Shown here piece by piece: positions 44,395-53,050 of a stretch of 64,000 nt of DNA. The translations under genes were made by a program, and so were the position numbers. Under the pieces are notes generated by a model. It searched no databases. It saw nothing but the letters and a program-made list of their open reading frames with translations, and had not been told where the DNA came from. The stretch comes from Bacteroidota bacterium (lineage in GTDB: Bacteria; Bacteroidota; Bacteroidia; Flavobacteriales; Flavobacteriaceae), in assembly GCA_029557895.1 (NCBI GenBank), contig JAKQHT010000002.1, positions 62,001 through 126,000 of the forward strand, given 5' to 3'. Each line of letters opens with the position of its first letter. Within the stretch, counting starts at the first letter, position 1.

Positions 44395-45147
44395 ATGACA
44401 GCGCAGATAACAGTTAACGGACAAGCTTACAAGGTGGATTTAGGTAGGCCATTGGACATTTCCATCCCATTGCGAGCATCAAAAGAAAATGTCAACGCTT
44501 GGTATCTCGACAGCCCAACCATTGAACCTGTAAAATTGGGCGATTGGGAAGGGAGCGTCGAGCAGGGAGCGTCGGTCAATTTTAATAATATTGCGTTCAA
44601 TCCACATGCGCACGTGACGCATACCGAATGTGTTGGGCACATCACAAAGGAATTTCATTCCGTGAACAAAAATTTGAAAACCTATTTCTTTTTGGCAGAG
44701 GTTATTACTGTGCCGCCCGAAAAGCAAGGCAACGATTTTGTGATTTCCAAGCGGCAATTGCTGTTTGCCCTTGGCGATAGAACACGTGAAGCCATTGTCA
44801 TTCGCACGTTGCCCAATATGGACGACAAGCTCTGCAAACAGTACTCCAATACCAATCCGCCGTATTTGCTCGAAGAAGCTGCCATATTTTTGAGAGAAAG
44901 AAACGTAAAACACCTGCTGGTAGACCTTCCGAGCGTTGACAAAGAAAAAGACCAAGGCAAACTATTGGCGCACAATGCATTTTGGAAGACCAAAATAAAC
45001 TTGCGGTTGGACGCAACCATTACCGAATTTATCTACGTGCCAAACACAATTGCAGATGGTACTTACTTGCTCAACATCCAGATGGCACCGTTTGAGAACG
45101 ATGCAGCACCGAGCAGACCGGTGTTGTATAAATTGGAAACAGTATGA
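44395..45147 (+). CDS. Cyclase-family protein (kynurenine formamidase-like)
   Basis: A 250-residue metal-dependent hydrolase of the cyclase/KynB fold. The metal-binding His motif is HAHVTHTECVGH (family form HxGTHxDxPxH), and a later segment is VDLPSVDKEKDQGKLLAHNAFW. Family members hydrolyse formylkynurenine or other amides and lactones. The His motif differs a little from typical KynB, so the substrate is uncertain. It overlaps the next gene by 4 bp. Confidence 0.82.
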   Translation: MTAQITVNGQAYKVDLGRPLDISIPLRASKENVNAWYLDSPTIEPVKLGDWEGSVEQGASVNFNNIAFNPHAHVTHTECVGHITKEFHSVNKNLKTYFFLAEVITVPPEKQGNDFVISKRQLLFALGDRTREAIVIRTLPNMDDKLCKQYSNTNPPYLLEEAAIFLRERNVKHLLVDLPSVDKEKDQGKLLAHNAFWKTKINLRLDATITEFIYVPNTIADGTYLLNIQMAPFENDAAPSRPVLYKLETV

Positions 45148-45506
45148 AAACAACTTTAAAACTTGAAGAATTGGCAATGTTCGGGTTGGGCATATTGGCT
45201 TTTGGACAGCTCCATTTTGCGTGGTGGTGGTTTTTGGTTCTGATTTTTGCCCCCGATGTTGGCATGTTGGGCTATTTGATAAATCCGAAGATAGGTGCTT
45301 TTACCTATAACCTTTTTCATCACAAGGCAGTAGCGGTTTTGGTATATCTGGAAGGTATATACTTTCAAAATGAAATGTTGTTGCTCACCGGGATAATCCT
45401 GTTCTCGCACGCAAGCCTCGACCGGATTTTTGGCTACGGGCTGAAGTACAAAACGGCATTTGCAGACACCCATTTGGGAAAAATTGGCAAAGAAACAACA
45501 TCATGA
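45144..45506 (+). CDS. DUF4260-family small membrane protein
   Basis: A 120-residue protein with three or four hydrophobic helices and the recognisable family pattern FAPDVGMLGYLINPKIGAF followed by YNLFHH and SHASLDRIFGYGLKY. The function is unknown. It is in a chain of overlapping genes (4 bp at each end) with the cyclase and YjbR genes. Confidence 0.85.
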   Translation: MKTTLKLEELAMFGLGILAFGQLHFAWWWFLVLIFAPDVGMLGYLINPKIGAFTYNLFHHKAVAVLVYLEGIYFQNEMLLLTGIILFSHASLDRIFGYGLKYKTAFADTHLGKIGKETTS

Positions 45507-45883
45507 ACATCGAACAGCTACGCAATTATTGCATATCAAAAAATGGCGCTACCGAAGATTTTCCTTTTGACCAGAACACTCTGGCTTTTAAGGTTCTTGG
45601 CAAAATATTTGCACTTGTCGGGCTCGACAGTTGGGAAATTGGCAATAAATCAATCAATTTAAAATGCGACCCCGACCGTGCCGATGAATTGCGTGCAGAA
45701 TACGATAGCATCCGCCCTGGGTATCACATGAACAAAAAACACTGGAACACCATTGACCTTAATTCTGGCGAAATCGCACCCAGATTTCTTGCGGAACTCA
45801 TTGACCATTCCTATGATATGGTGGTCAAGGGCATGCCCAAAAAAGATAGAGATTCCCTTCAATGGCCCCAATCGGGGACTTAA
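45503..45883 (+). CDS. MmcQ/YjbR-family protein
   Basis: A 126-residue protein of the MmcQ/YjbR CyaY-like fold, with the typical opening EQLRNYCISKNGATEDFPFD and the core INLKCDPDRADELR and GYHMNKKHWNTI. These are small cytosolic proteins sometimes annotated as DNA-binding; the role is unclear. It is last of the overlapping gene chain from hemW and converges with the AraC remnant by 4 bp. Confidence 0.88.
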   Translation: MNIEQLRNYCISKNGATEDFPFDQNTLAFKVLGKIFALVGLDSWEIGNKSINLKCDPDRADELRAEYDSIRPGYHMNKKHWNTIDLNSGEIAPRFLAELIDHSYDMVVKGMPKKDRDSLQWPQSGT

Positions 45884-46731
45884 TCGTTTGAAACCGATTT
45901 TTTAAATGCCGAAGGTGTCTTTTTTTTGATGCACTTGAACTGTCGGTTAAAATTGGATATGTTGCCAAATCCGCAACGCTCGGCTATCTCTTCGATGGTA
46001 AGGTCATCGTTTGTCAGCAAGAACTTTGAGGCGTGCTCAATACGAAGTTCGTTCAGAAACTGTATGTAAGTTTTGTTCGTTCTTCTCTTGAAATATTTGC
46101 AAAAGGCATTCTTGGTCATATTGGCCACACCGGAAACATCATCGAGGGTAATTCTTCGGTCAAAATAATCCATCGTAAACTCAAGGACATCCCGCATTCT
46201 GTTTCCTTCAATGTCCGAATAAGACTTGTCGTAAACAAAGGAGGAAAGGCTCTTGAAATTGGCATTTTAAAACAATTTGAGCAATTGCATCAATAAAATA
46301 AATTGGTTGAATTTTGAAGCGCCCCCAAACTGATAGAACAGTTTTTTTGCAGCTTGTTGCCGTGACAGCAATTTGAAGCCATGCTTTGAGCGCTTAAAAA
46401 ATCTTTGGACTTCCTTTAGTTCCCCAAGATCAAAAAAACCGTTCCCGAAAGATTGCCTTGAAAAAAAAAGTGTGAGCATGTGCGAATTTTGTTGCACTTC
46501 ACGGTGGCTTTTGAACACGTGGGGCAAATGGCTCCCGATGACCAGGACATCGTTTTTTTTGTAATAATTTACCGTATCACCAACGATAAGAGTGCCCTCG
46601 CCCTCCACAATGAGACTAATCTGTATTTCTTCGTGTTGGTGCAATTTGTCAAAAAATACCGGTACAATATCCACTTGATAAACAAAGGCGTTTTGATCGG
46701 GTTTAGGGATTTTAAAAGGGAGGACTTTCAT
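45880..46731 (-). pseudogene. AraC-family regulator interrupted by an in-frame stop
   Basis: Two open segments in the same minus-strand frame make one AraC-type regulator of about 283 residues. The N-terminal cupin half (46731 to 46270; HQHEEIQISLIVEGEGTLIV) ends with LLKLF, then a TAA (46267-46269), then NANFKSLSSF running without a gap into the two-helix-turn-helix DNA-binding half (ITLDDVSGVANMTKNAFCKYF, LTIEEIAERCGFGNISNFNRQFK). A single base change (for example CAA to TAA) explains it, and there is no frameshift. It lies divergent from the hydroxyproline operon it probably controlled. Sequencing error or read-through cannot be excluded. Confidence 0.85.
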
Positions 46732-46779
46732 CAGGATAAAATCAAATACTAATCAAAAATAGCTATAATAATAAAATAT

Positions 46780-46807
46780 TGGATAATATAGTATCGATAA
46801 TGGATAA
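46780..46807 (+). promoter_or_regulatory. Direct TGGATAA repeats, candidate AraC half-sites
   Basis: TGGATAA occurs at 46780-46786 and 46801-46807 (both preceded by AT), 21 bp apart, a spacing common for AraC-family sites. They end just upstream of the TTG element of the hydroxyproline operon promoter, the place for an activator. Confidence 0.5.
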
Positions 46808-46814
46808 AATTACA

Positions 46815-46847
46815 TTGTGGGGAGCGGTGACGTTATGCATAATTTTG
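46815..46847 (+). promoter_or_regulatory. Promoter of the hydroxyproline operon
   Basis: TTG (46815-46817), a 22-bp spacer and TAATTTTG (46840-46847) match the flavobacterial TTG-N17-23-TAnnTTTG pattern. The start codon is 23 bp downstream. Confidence 0.65.
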
Positions 46848-46870
46848 CATAAATCAATAAACTATTAATT

Positions 46871-47776
46871 ATGGCTATACAATGGAAAGGCATTATGCCG
46901 GCAGTGACAACCAAGTTTACTGACGATGATAGACTGGATTTTAAAACATTTGAAATCAATGTAAACGCACAATTGGAAGCTGGCGTCAGCGGCATTGTTC
47001 TGGGTGGTACTTTGGGCGAGGCAAGCACCTTGCTCGATGACGAAAAACGTGAACTTACAAGGGCCACGGTAGATATGGTAAAAGGAAAAGTTCCTGTATT
47101 GATCAATGTTGCGGAACAAAGCACCAAGGGAGCCATTCTTGCCGCACAAAAGGCTGAAGACGATGGTGCAAAAGGGTTGATGATGCTGCCACCAATGCGC
47201 TATAAATCCGGAGACAATGAAACCATAGAGTATTTCAAAACTGTTGCCAACAGCACTTCGCTGCCCATCATGATCTATAACAATCCCGTGGATTATAAAA
47301 TAGAAGTAACCTTGGATATGTTTGAAGAACTTTTGAAGTGCAACAACATAGAGGCCGTCAAAGAATCGACGCGGGATATAACCAATGTCACGAGAATCAA
47401 GAACCGTTTTGGTGACCGATTGAAAATCATGACAGGCGTCGATACCATTGCGCTCGAAAGTCTTTTGATGGGCGCCGATGGCTGGATTGCCGGACTTGTC
47501 TGTGCTTTTCCAAAAGAAACGGTCGCGATTTATAATCTTCAAAAAGCCGGAAGAATCAAAGAAGCCATCGACATCTATCGCTGGTTCATGCCCTTGCTGG
47601 AGTTAGATATAAACCCTAAATTAGTGCAAAATATCAAACTGGCTGAAGTTTACACAGGCATCGGCACCGAAAATGTCCGAGCTCCTCGATTGCCTTTACA
47701 GGGTGAAGAACGAAAACACGTCATCAAGGTCATAGAAGACAGCTTGAAAACAAGGCCGACAATACCAGAATTTTGA
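46871..47776 (+). CDS. DapA-family aldolase/deaminase, likely 1-pyrroline-4-hydroxy-2-carboxylate deaminase
   Basis: A 301-residue TIM-barrel lyase of the dihydrodipicolinate synthase family, with the Schiff-base Lys in AVKESTRD, the Tyr in IMIYNNPVDY and the GGTLGEASTL phosphate-like loop. Alone it could be any family member. Next to a 4-hydroxyproline epimerase, D-hydroxyproline oxidase and alpha-ketoglutarate semialdehyde dehydrogenase, it is best read as the deaminase that converts 1-pyrroline-4-hydroxy-2-carboxylate to alpha-ketoglutarate semialdehyde. It is the first gene of the operon. Confidence 0.88.
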   Translation: MAIQWKGIMPAVTTKFTDDDRLDFKTFEINVNAQLEAGVSGIVLGGTLGEASTLLDDEKRELTRATVDMVKGKVPVLINVAEQSTKGAILAAQKAEDDGAKGLMMLPPMRYKSGDNETIEYFKTVANSTSLPIMIYNNPVDYKIEVTLDMFEELLKCNNIEAVKESTRDITNVTRIKNRFGDRLKIMTGVDTIALESLLMGADGWIAGLVCAFPKETVAIYNLQKAGRIKEAIDIYRWFMPLLELDINPKLVQNIKLAEVYTGIGTENVRAPRLPLQGEERKHVIKVIEDSLKTRPTIPEF

Positions 47777-47806
47777 AATCATTACCAAAATTAAACATAA
47801 TTGAAA

Positions 47807-47834
47807 GCCCCTCCTTTGGAGGGATTTAGTGAGG
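47807..47834 (+). repeat. Dispersed palindromic repeat between two operon genes
   Basis: GCCCCTCCTTTGGAGGGATT followed by TAGTGAGGC. CCCTCC and GGAGGG form the stem. It is related to the repeats at 39453, 42348 and 42434. It ends 4 bp before the aldehyde dehydrogenase ATG and might affect its translation. Confidence 0.6.
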
Positions 47835-47838
47835 CTTT

Positions 47839-49425
47839 ATGATAACCGGAAAAAACTATATAGGAAAAAACCTTTCTGCAGTAGGTCGTAAAACATACAG
47901 GACATTCAACCCACAGTTGAACATAGAGAACGATTTTGTGTTCACTGAAGCCACAAACGAAGAAATAGAAAGTGCAGTAGCGCTGGCTAGCGAAGCTTTC
48001 AAAGTGTACAGAACCATTTCTGGAGCTGAAAAAGCTAATTTCCTCAATGCCATTGCCGACGAAATTGTAGCGTTAGATAATGAGTTGCTCACTGTGTATT
48101 GTTCAGAATCCGGATTGCCGCGTGGCAGGGCAGAAGGCGAAATGGGAAGAACCATCGGGCAATTGCGTGCATTTGCACAGCTTTTGTTGGAAGGTTCATG
48201 GGTAGAGGCGACAATAGATACGGCGCAGCCCAATAGGATGCCTGCACCAAAACCAGATTTGAGGAAAATGCTCATTCCCATTGGGCCTGTGGTGGTGTTT
48301 GGGGCGAGCAATTTTCCCTTGGCCTATTCCACGGCTGGAGGTGATACCGCTTCGGCCTTGGCAGCAGGTTGTCCAGTGATTGTCAAGTCGCACCCAATGC
48401 ATTCTGGTACCGGAGAGCTGGTAGCATCTGCAGTCATCAAAGCGGTCCAAAAAACAGGAATGCCCAACGGTGTTTTTTCAAATTTGAACAGTACGGGTAT
48501 TGAGGTGGGCCAGCATTTGGTAAAACATCCCGGAGTTAAGGCCGTAGGTTTCACAGGAAGTATTGCAGGTGGTAAAGCCTTGTTTGATTTGGCAGCCAAA
48601 CGTCTCGAGCCAATTCCGGTATTTGCCGAAATGGGCAGTATCAATCCTGTGGTCATACTGCCTGGAGCATTACAAAACAGTTATGCGGATTTGGCAAAAA
48701 CTTATGCCGTTTCTATCACCTTGGGAACAGGGCAATTCTGTACCAATCCGGGGCTTTTGCTTGGCATTAAAGGAGAGGATCTGACAACCTTCGTGCGGCA
48801 TTTATCAAATGAAATACTGAAGATTGATGCGTCTTGCATGCTGCATCCAAATATTGCACGCGTCTATGAGGCCAACAAGCAAAAAGCCATTGTACAGCAA
48901 GGCGTAACCGTTGTTGCTGATGCCGATGTCGATGTGAAACCCAATTTTGCCCGACAAGCCGTTGCAACAGTGGAAGGCACTGTATTTTTAGAAAACCCTA
49001 CCTTGCACCAAGAAGTTTTTGGGCCTTACTCGTTGGTGGTTCAATGTGAAAATATAAAGCAATTGGAGCAGATAATTTCAGCATTGGAAGGCCAGTTGAC
49101 AGGGACCTTGATTGCCGCTGACGAAGAAGCCAACAAATATCCCGAAATTATTTTGGCGTTGCAAAACAGGGTCGGGAGGCTGATTTTCAATGGAGTGCCT
49201 ACGGGTGTCGAGGTGTGTCCATCCATGACGCACGGTGGTCCGTATCCGGCATCCACAGATAGCCGTTTTACTGCCGTGGGTACCAATTCCATAAAACGTT
49301 GGGTGCGCCCGTTCAGCTATCAAGATTGGCCAGATGCATTGCTCCCCGACGCATTGAAAAATGAAAATCCACTTGGGATTTCAAGAATGGTCAACAATAA
49401 GCCTACCATATCAAAGATAGTTTAA
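47839..49425 (+). CDS. Alpha-ketoglutarate semialdehyde dehydrogenase (NADP+-type aldehyde dehydrogenase)
   Basis: A 528-residue aldehyde dehydrogenase. Motifs are the cofactor segment GPVVVFGASNFPLAYSTAGG, the general-base Glu in PVFAEMGSINPV, and the catalytic Cys in LGTGQFCTNPG. The length and the GASNFP form fit the subgroup that oxidises alpha-ketoglutarate semialdehyde to alpha-ketoglutarate, the last step of hydroxyproline breakdown. It lies 1 bp before the epimerase gene. Confidence 0.92.
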   Translation: MITGKNYIGKNLSAVGRKTYRTFNPQLNIENDFVFTEATNEEIESAVALASEAFKVYRTISGAEKANFLNAIADEIVALDNELLTVYCSESGLPRGRAEGEMGRTIGQLRAFAQLLLEGSWVEATIDTAQPNRMPAPKPDLRKMLIPIGPVVVFGASNFPLAYSTAGGDTASALAAGCPVIVKSHPMHSGTGELVASAVIKAVQKTGMPNGVFSNLNSTGIEVGQHLVKHPGVKAVGFTGSIAGGKALFDLAAKRLEPIPVFAEMGSINPVVILPGALQNSYADLAKTYAVSITLGTGQFCTNPGLLLGIKGEDLTTFVRHLSNEILKIDASCMLHPNIARVYEANKQKAIVQQGVTVVADADVDVKPNFARQAVATVEGTVFLENPTLHQEVFGPYSLVVQCENIKQLEQIISALEGQLTGTLIAADEEANKYPEIILALQNRVGRLIFNGVPTGVEVCPSMTHGGPYPASTDSRFTAVGTNSIKRWVRPFSYQDWPDALLPDALKNENPLGISRMVNNKPTISKIV

Positions 49426-49426
49426 T

Positions 49427-50437
49427 ATGCCAAAGCACACATTTGTCTGCATCGATGCCCATACTTGCGGAAACCCGGTGAGGGTCATCAAACAAGGCGG
49501 CCCACAGCTTGTCGGAAAAACCATGAGTGAAAAACGACAGCATTTTATTAAAGAATTTGATTGGATACGAAAAGGGCTGATGTTTGAACCCCGCGGCCAC
49601 GACATGATGAGCGGTAGCATTTTGTATCCTCCCCATGACCCAGATAATGATTTTGCGATATTGTTCATCGAAACGTCCGGCTGTTTGCCCATGTGCGGGC
49701 ACGGTACGATTGGTACCATCACCATTGCCATTGAGGAAGGCTTGGTAACACCCAAAACTCCCGGAAAAATCAGGATGGAAGCGCCGGCAGGTTTGGTGGA
49801 TATCAAATACGGTCTTAACGGCAACAAAGTTGACTGGGTAAAACTGGTCAATGTGAAGAGTTATTTGGCTGCCGAAAATTTAACTGTCGAATGTCCGGAA
49901 TTGGGCACGTTACATTTTGATGTGGCTTATGGTGGAAATTTTTATGCCATCATTGATCCTCAGGAACATTTTTCCGGTGTACAGGATTTTTCAGCTTCAA
50001 AAATCGTTCAGTATTCTCAAATCGTGAGACAGCGTATCAACGAAAAATACCCCGAACGATTCATACATCCCGAAAACGAAACCATCAGAAATGTGACGCA
50101 CCTGTTATGGACAGGTTTGCCCATAGACCCTACATCTTCGGGGAGGAACGCCGTTTTTTATGGCGATAAAGCAATCGATAGAAGTCCATGTGGTACAGGA
50201 ACTTCTGCTCGAATGGCCCAATTGTTTGCTAAAGGAAAATTGAAATTGCACGAAGATTTTGTTCATGAAAGTTTTATAGGCAGTAAATTTACCGGGCGCG
50301 TGGAACAAGTAACCACTTTGGATGGCCAATTGGCGATTGTTCCAAGCATCAAAGGTTGGGCGAAGATTTATGGACAGAATACCATAACCATTGACCCCGA
50401 AGATGATCCGTATGCGTATGGTTTTCAGGTGATATAG
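49427..50437 (+). CDS. 4-hydroxyproline 2-epimerase
   Basis: A 336-residue member of the proline racemase family. The two catalytic Cys are visible: MCGHGTIGT in the first half and SPCGTGTSARMA in the second. Cys at both places (not Thr or Ser) marks proline racemases or hydroxyproline epimerases rather than dehydratases. The operon points to conversion of trans-4-hydroxy-L-proline to cis-4-hydroxy-D-proline. Confidence 0.93.
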   Translation: MPKHTFVCIDAHTCGNPVRVIKQGGPQLVGKTMSEKRQHFIKEFDWIRKGLMFEPRGHDMMSGSILYPPHDPDNDFAILFIETSGCLPMCGHGTIGTITIAIEEGLVTPKTPGKIRMEAPAGLVDIKYGLNGNKVDWVKLVNVKSYLAAENLTVECPELGTLHFDVAYGGNFYAIIDPQEHFSGVQDFSASKIVQYSQIVRQRINEKYPERFIHPENETIRNVTHLLWTGLPIDPTSSGRNAVFYGDKAIDRSPCGTGTSARMAQLFAKGKLKLHEDFVHESFIGSKFTGRVEQVTTLDGQLAIVPSIKGWAKIYGQNTITIDPEDDPYAYGFQVI

Positions 50438-50529
50438 AAGAATGAAATAGAAATAGAAATTGAAAAACCTTAAACCTGATTGATTTAATGATACTACACT
50501 CAATAGCTTAATATCCAGATTTTTATCCA

Positions 50530-51774
50530 ATGAAAAACTGCATCATCATCGGCGGTGGCATTATCGGTTTGTGCACTGCATATTATCTTCAAAAAGAAGG
50601 TCATTCGGTTACCATAATTGATCAATCGAACATGGATGCCGGCGCATCCTATGTCAATGCCGGGTATATGTCGCCAAGCCATATTGTGCCACTATCTGCA
50701 CCCGGTGTTATGAAAAAAGGCCTGAAATGGATGTTCAACCAGGCAAGTCCGTTGTACATAAAACCACGGTTAGAAGCCGATTTTTTGCGATGGGCCATAG
50801 CGTTCAACAAGTCCTGCAATCCGCAGCACGTCCAAAAAGCCGTCCCGGCCATCAAGGCCATCACGCTTATGAGCCAGGATTTGTACGATGCCATAAAACG
50901 TGACGAAAATTTTGGGTTTCATTATGAGAAAAAAGGCCTTTTGATGCTATGCCAAACCGATAAAATGCTTGGAGAAGAAATTGAAACTGCGCATTTGGCA
51001 AAACGTGAAGGACTGGATGCCAGTGAAATAAGTCTTGAAGAATTAAAAACCTTGGAACCCAATGTTCAGCTGAACGTAAAAGGTGCCACCTATTATAAAT
51101 GCGATTCGCACAGCACGCCCCACGAGTTCATGTCCGAAATGAAATCACATTTGAAAGCGGTTGGGGTTAGGTTTTTTCCAAATATTAAAATTGATGATTT
51201 GATTATAGAAAGCGGCAAAATCGAAGCTTTGAAGTCTGGGCCGCAAACTTTCAAGGCAGACGAATATATCCTCGCTGCTGGTTCTTGGAGCCCTGTTTTG
51301 AGTAAAAAATTAGGTTTGAAACTGCTTCTCCAAGCCGGAAAAGGGTATCGAATCAATACCTATCGATATACTGGTATCCAGATTCCTTCCATATTGGCAG
51401 AAGCAAAGGTGGCGGTGACGCCCATGAACGGTTTTACGCGTTTTGCTGGAACTATGGAAATTGCAGGTATCAACCATGAGATCAATAAGGTAAGGGTTGA
51501 GGCCATTGCAAATGCGACCACAAGTTATTATCCTGAAATCCAATTGACAGACGATGAGAAAAACACGGCTGCTTGTGGTCTTCGCCCGGTCACGCCAGAT
51601 GGGTTGCCATACCTCGGAAAGTCGTCCAGGTGCAAAAACCTTACAATTGCTGCCGGCCATGCCATGATGGGCTGGAGCATGGCAACCGCTACGGGATTGT
51701 TGGTGGCCGAAACCATAGCGGGCAAAAAAACTTCTATGGATATATCTCTGTTTCATCCAGATAGAAAATTTTAA
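50530..51774 (+). CDS. FAD-dependent D-amino-acid oxidoreductase (DadA-like), likely D-hydroxyproline dehydrogenase
   Basis: A 414-residue flavoprotein of the DAO/DadA family. It has the FAD-binding GGGIIGLCTAYYL with MDAGASYVNAGYMSPSH, a second half with GTMEIAG, and the C-terminal FAD loop CGLRPVTPDGLPYLG. In this operon it should oxidise cis-4-hydroxy-D-proline to 1-pyrroline-4-hydroxy-2-carboxylate, passing electrons to the respiratory chain. A 92-bp gap without a terminator separates it from the epimerase. Confidence 0.92.
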   Translation: MKNCIIIGGGIIGLCTAYYLQKEGHSVTIIDQSNMDAGASYVNAGYMSPSHIVPLSAPGVMKKGLKWMFNQASPLYIKPRLEADFLRWAIAFNKSCNPQHVQKAVPAIKAITLMSQDLYDAIKRDENFGFHYEKKGLLMLCQTDKMLGEEIETAHLAKREGLDASEISLEELKTLEPNVQLNVKGATYYKCDSHSTPHEFMSEMKSHLKAVGVRFFPNIKIDDLIIESGKIEALKSGPQTFKADEYILAAGSWSPVLSKKLGLKLLLQAGKGYRINTYRYTGIQIPSILAEAKVAVTPMNGFTRFAGTMEIAGINHEINKVRVEAIANATTSYYPEIQLTDDEKNTAACGLRPVTPDGLPYLGKSSRCKNLTIAAGHAMMGWSMATATGLLVAETIAGKKTSMDISLFHPDRKF

Positions 51775-51788
51775 ATAAATTATGAAGG

Positions 51789-51817
51789 TTCATCGATGTA
51801 TTTTGTCGATGAATTTT
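51789..51817 (+). terminator. Hairpin after the hydroxyproline operon
   Basis: TTCATCGA (51789-51796) pairs with TCGATGAA (51806-51813), loop of 9 nt, followed by only TTTT. Likely the end of the operon transcript, though the T-run is short. Confidence 0.5.
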
Positions 51818-51952
51818 GCACGTTCTTTTTGTTAAACTTGCCAAAAGGTTTTTTGTCGAAAATCTTTTGATGTATAACTTGTTTTGTAGAATTTTATGAT
51901 AATCATTTGATTAATAGCGCCAAATCCATTGTTTAATTTAATTATGTTTATC

Positions 51953-52234
51953 ATGAATCTCGAAATTACAAGCTACAACAATCAGTACAGGATCAGGGGT
52001 GTGCTCAACAAACAAAACGTCTATCAGTTCAACAGTGAGTTCAAGAACATCTTCGAGAAATTTGACTCGCTGACATTGAGCATCGAAGGGCTTACCAATA
52101 TTGACCGATATGGTGTGAATGCCTTGGCACAATTGCACAATGAGTCCATTGCCAAACGAAAAAGTCTTTCTATCATCGGTTTTGGCTGCGATGACCTTTA
52201 CGAGCATTTCAAGTCTGAAGAAAATGCTGCTTAA
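51953..52234 (+). CDS. STAS-domain-like protein
   Basis: A 93-residue protein of the STAS/anti-sigma-antagonist fold (MNLEITSYNNQYRIRGVLN, SLTLSIEGLTNIDRYGVNAL, LSIIGFGCDDLYEHF). The usual phosphorylatable Ser after the conserved Asp is replaced by a Tyr-Gly pair (IDRYG), so it may not be switched by a kinase. I chose the ATG at 51953; another in frame is at 51944. It has a leader containing TTGATTAATAGC, also found in small-RNA copy 2, with no clear promoter. Confidence 0.75.
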   Translation: MNLEITSYNNQYRIRGVLNKQNVYQFNSEFKNIFEKFDSLTLSIEGLTNIDRYGVNALAQLHNESIAKRKSLSIIGFGCDDLYEHFKSEENAA

Positions 52235-52246
52235 TCAGGCAAGAAT

Positions 52247-52705
52247 TTAGCAAGACATATCTGCCACGATTTTCCAGTGACCATCCAGATGTTTAAAGAC
52301 AATCATAAAAGTGCCTTCGGCATAGCCTATTGGCCTTTCCAGATGGTATTTGCCCATGACCCAATATGTGTTTCCCTGTATTTTTGAAATGTCGTGGATG
52401 GTAAATTTCAAAGTTCCGCTTTCGTCTTTTGTCGGGTAGCCTTTGAGGTAATTATCGAGGGTTTGCTGCCAGCCATGGGTCAAACCCCTGTTGCCATAAA
52501 ATTTTAACGAGTCGTTTTTCCAATAGCCGTCCATAAAACCTTTGAGATTATGGACGTTCCATGCCTTTTCTTGTTGCCGTAAAACATTCTTGATGCCCAA
52601 TATGGCTTGGTCCTGCGGGATGTCGTTATTGCTGTCGGCCTTAAAGCCAGAGGACGGGTTGCAACTAATGGCAAGACAGGAAAATATAAGGAAAAAGGTT
52701 TTCAT
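52247..52705 (-). CDS. SnoaL/NTF2-like (DUF4440-type) lipoprotein
   Basis: A 152-residue lipoprotein (lipobox LAISCN) with an NTF2-like cone fold (KNVLRQQEKAWNVHNLKGFM, FTIHDISKIQGNTYWVMGKY, FMIVFKHLDGHWKIVADMSC). This family includes small hydrolases, isomerases and non-catalytic binders. No substrate is evident. The start MKTFFLIF (52705) was chosen for the signal peptide. Confidence 0.8.
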   Translation of the reverse strand: MKTFFLIFSCLAISCNPSSGFKADSNNDIPQDQAILGIKNVLRQQEKAWNVHNLKGFMDGYWKNDSLKFYGNRGLTHGWQQTLDNYLKGYPTKDESGTLKFTIHDISKIQGNTYWVMGKYHLERPIGYAEGTFMIVFKHLDGHWKIVADMSC

Positions 52706-53050
52706 AAAAAGGTTTTGGGTTAAAGATATGAAATGTTTTCCTTGATATGTGGATGCCATTGCCAACAATATGGTGTTTGGGTTTCTAAAGATTTTTTGAA
52801 TGTTTCTTTATGAAAATCTTAATGGGTTTTTTAATGTCAGAAATACCCACTATTTTTTGATTTGAGATAATTTTATTACAAAGGTTAAACCCGTCTGGAG
52901 ACAGTAAGGGAAAAGCATGATATTAAATAACTCAAACTAAAGTTTGACTCATTACAAGATTACATTGTAAAGTTTACGGTAATACGGACCAAACATTATT
53001 TATTGCCACTTTCGTAAAGTGGATATTGGTACAGTGTACCGAAATTCTGT
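52706..53050. other. Intergenic region with three short inverted repeats
   Basis: No gene is visible. Inverted repeats: TCAAACTAAAGTTTGA (52932-52947), CCACTTTCGTAAAGTGG (53006-53022) and GGTACAGTGTACC (53028-53040). The last two lie within 45 bp of the DUF4407 stop and may end its transcript, but neither has a good T-run on the minus strand. Confidence 0.5.

Noticed and set aside
45880-46731. Frameshift in the AraC gene
   Set aside because: The two halves are in the same frame (stop positions differ by 387, a multiple of 3), so it is a nonsense codon and not a frameshift.
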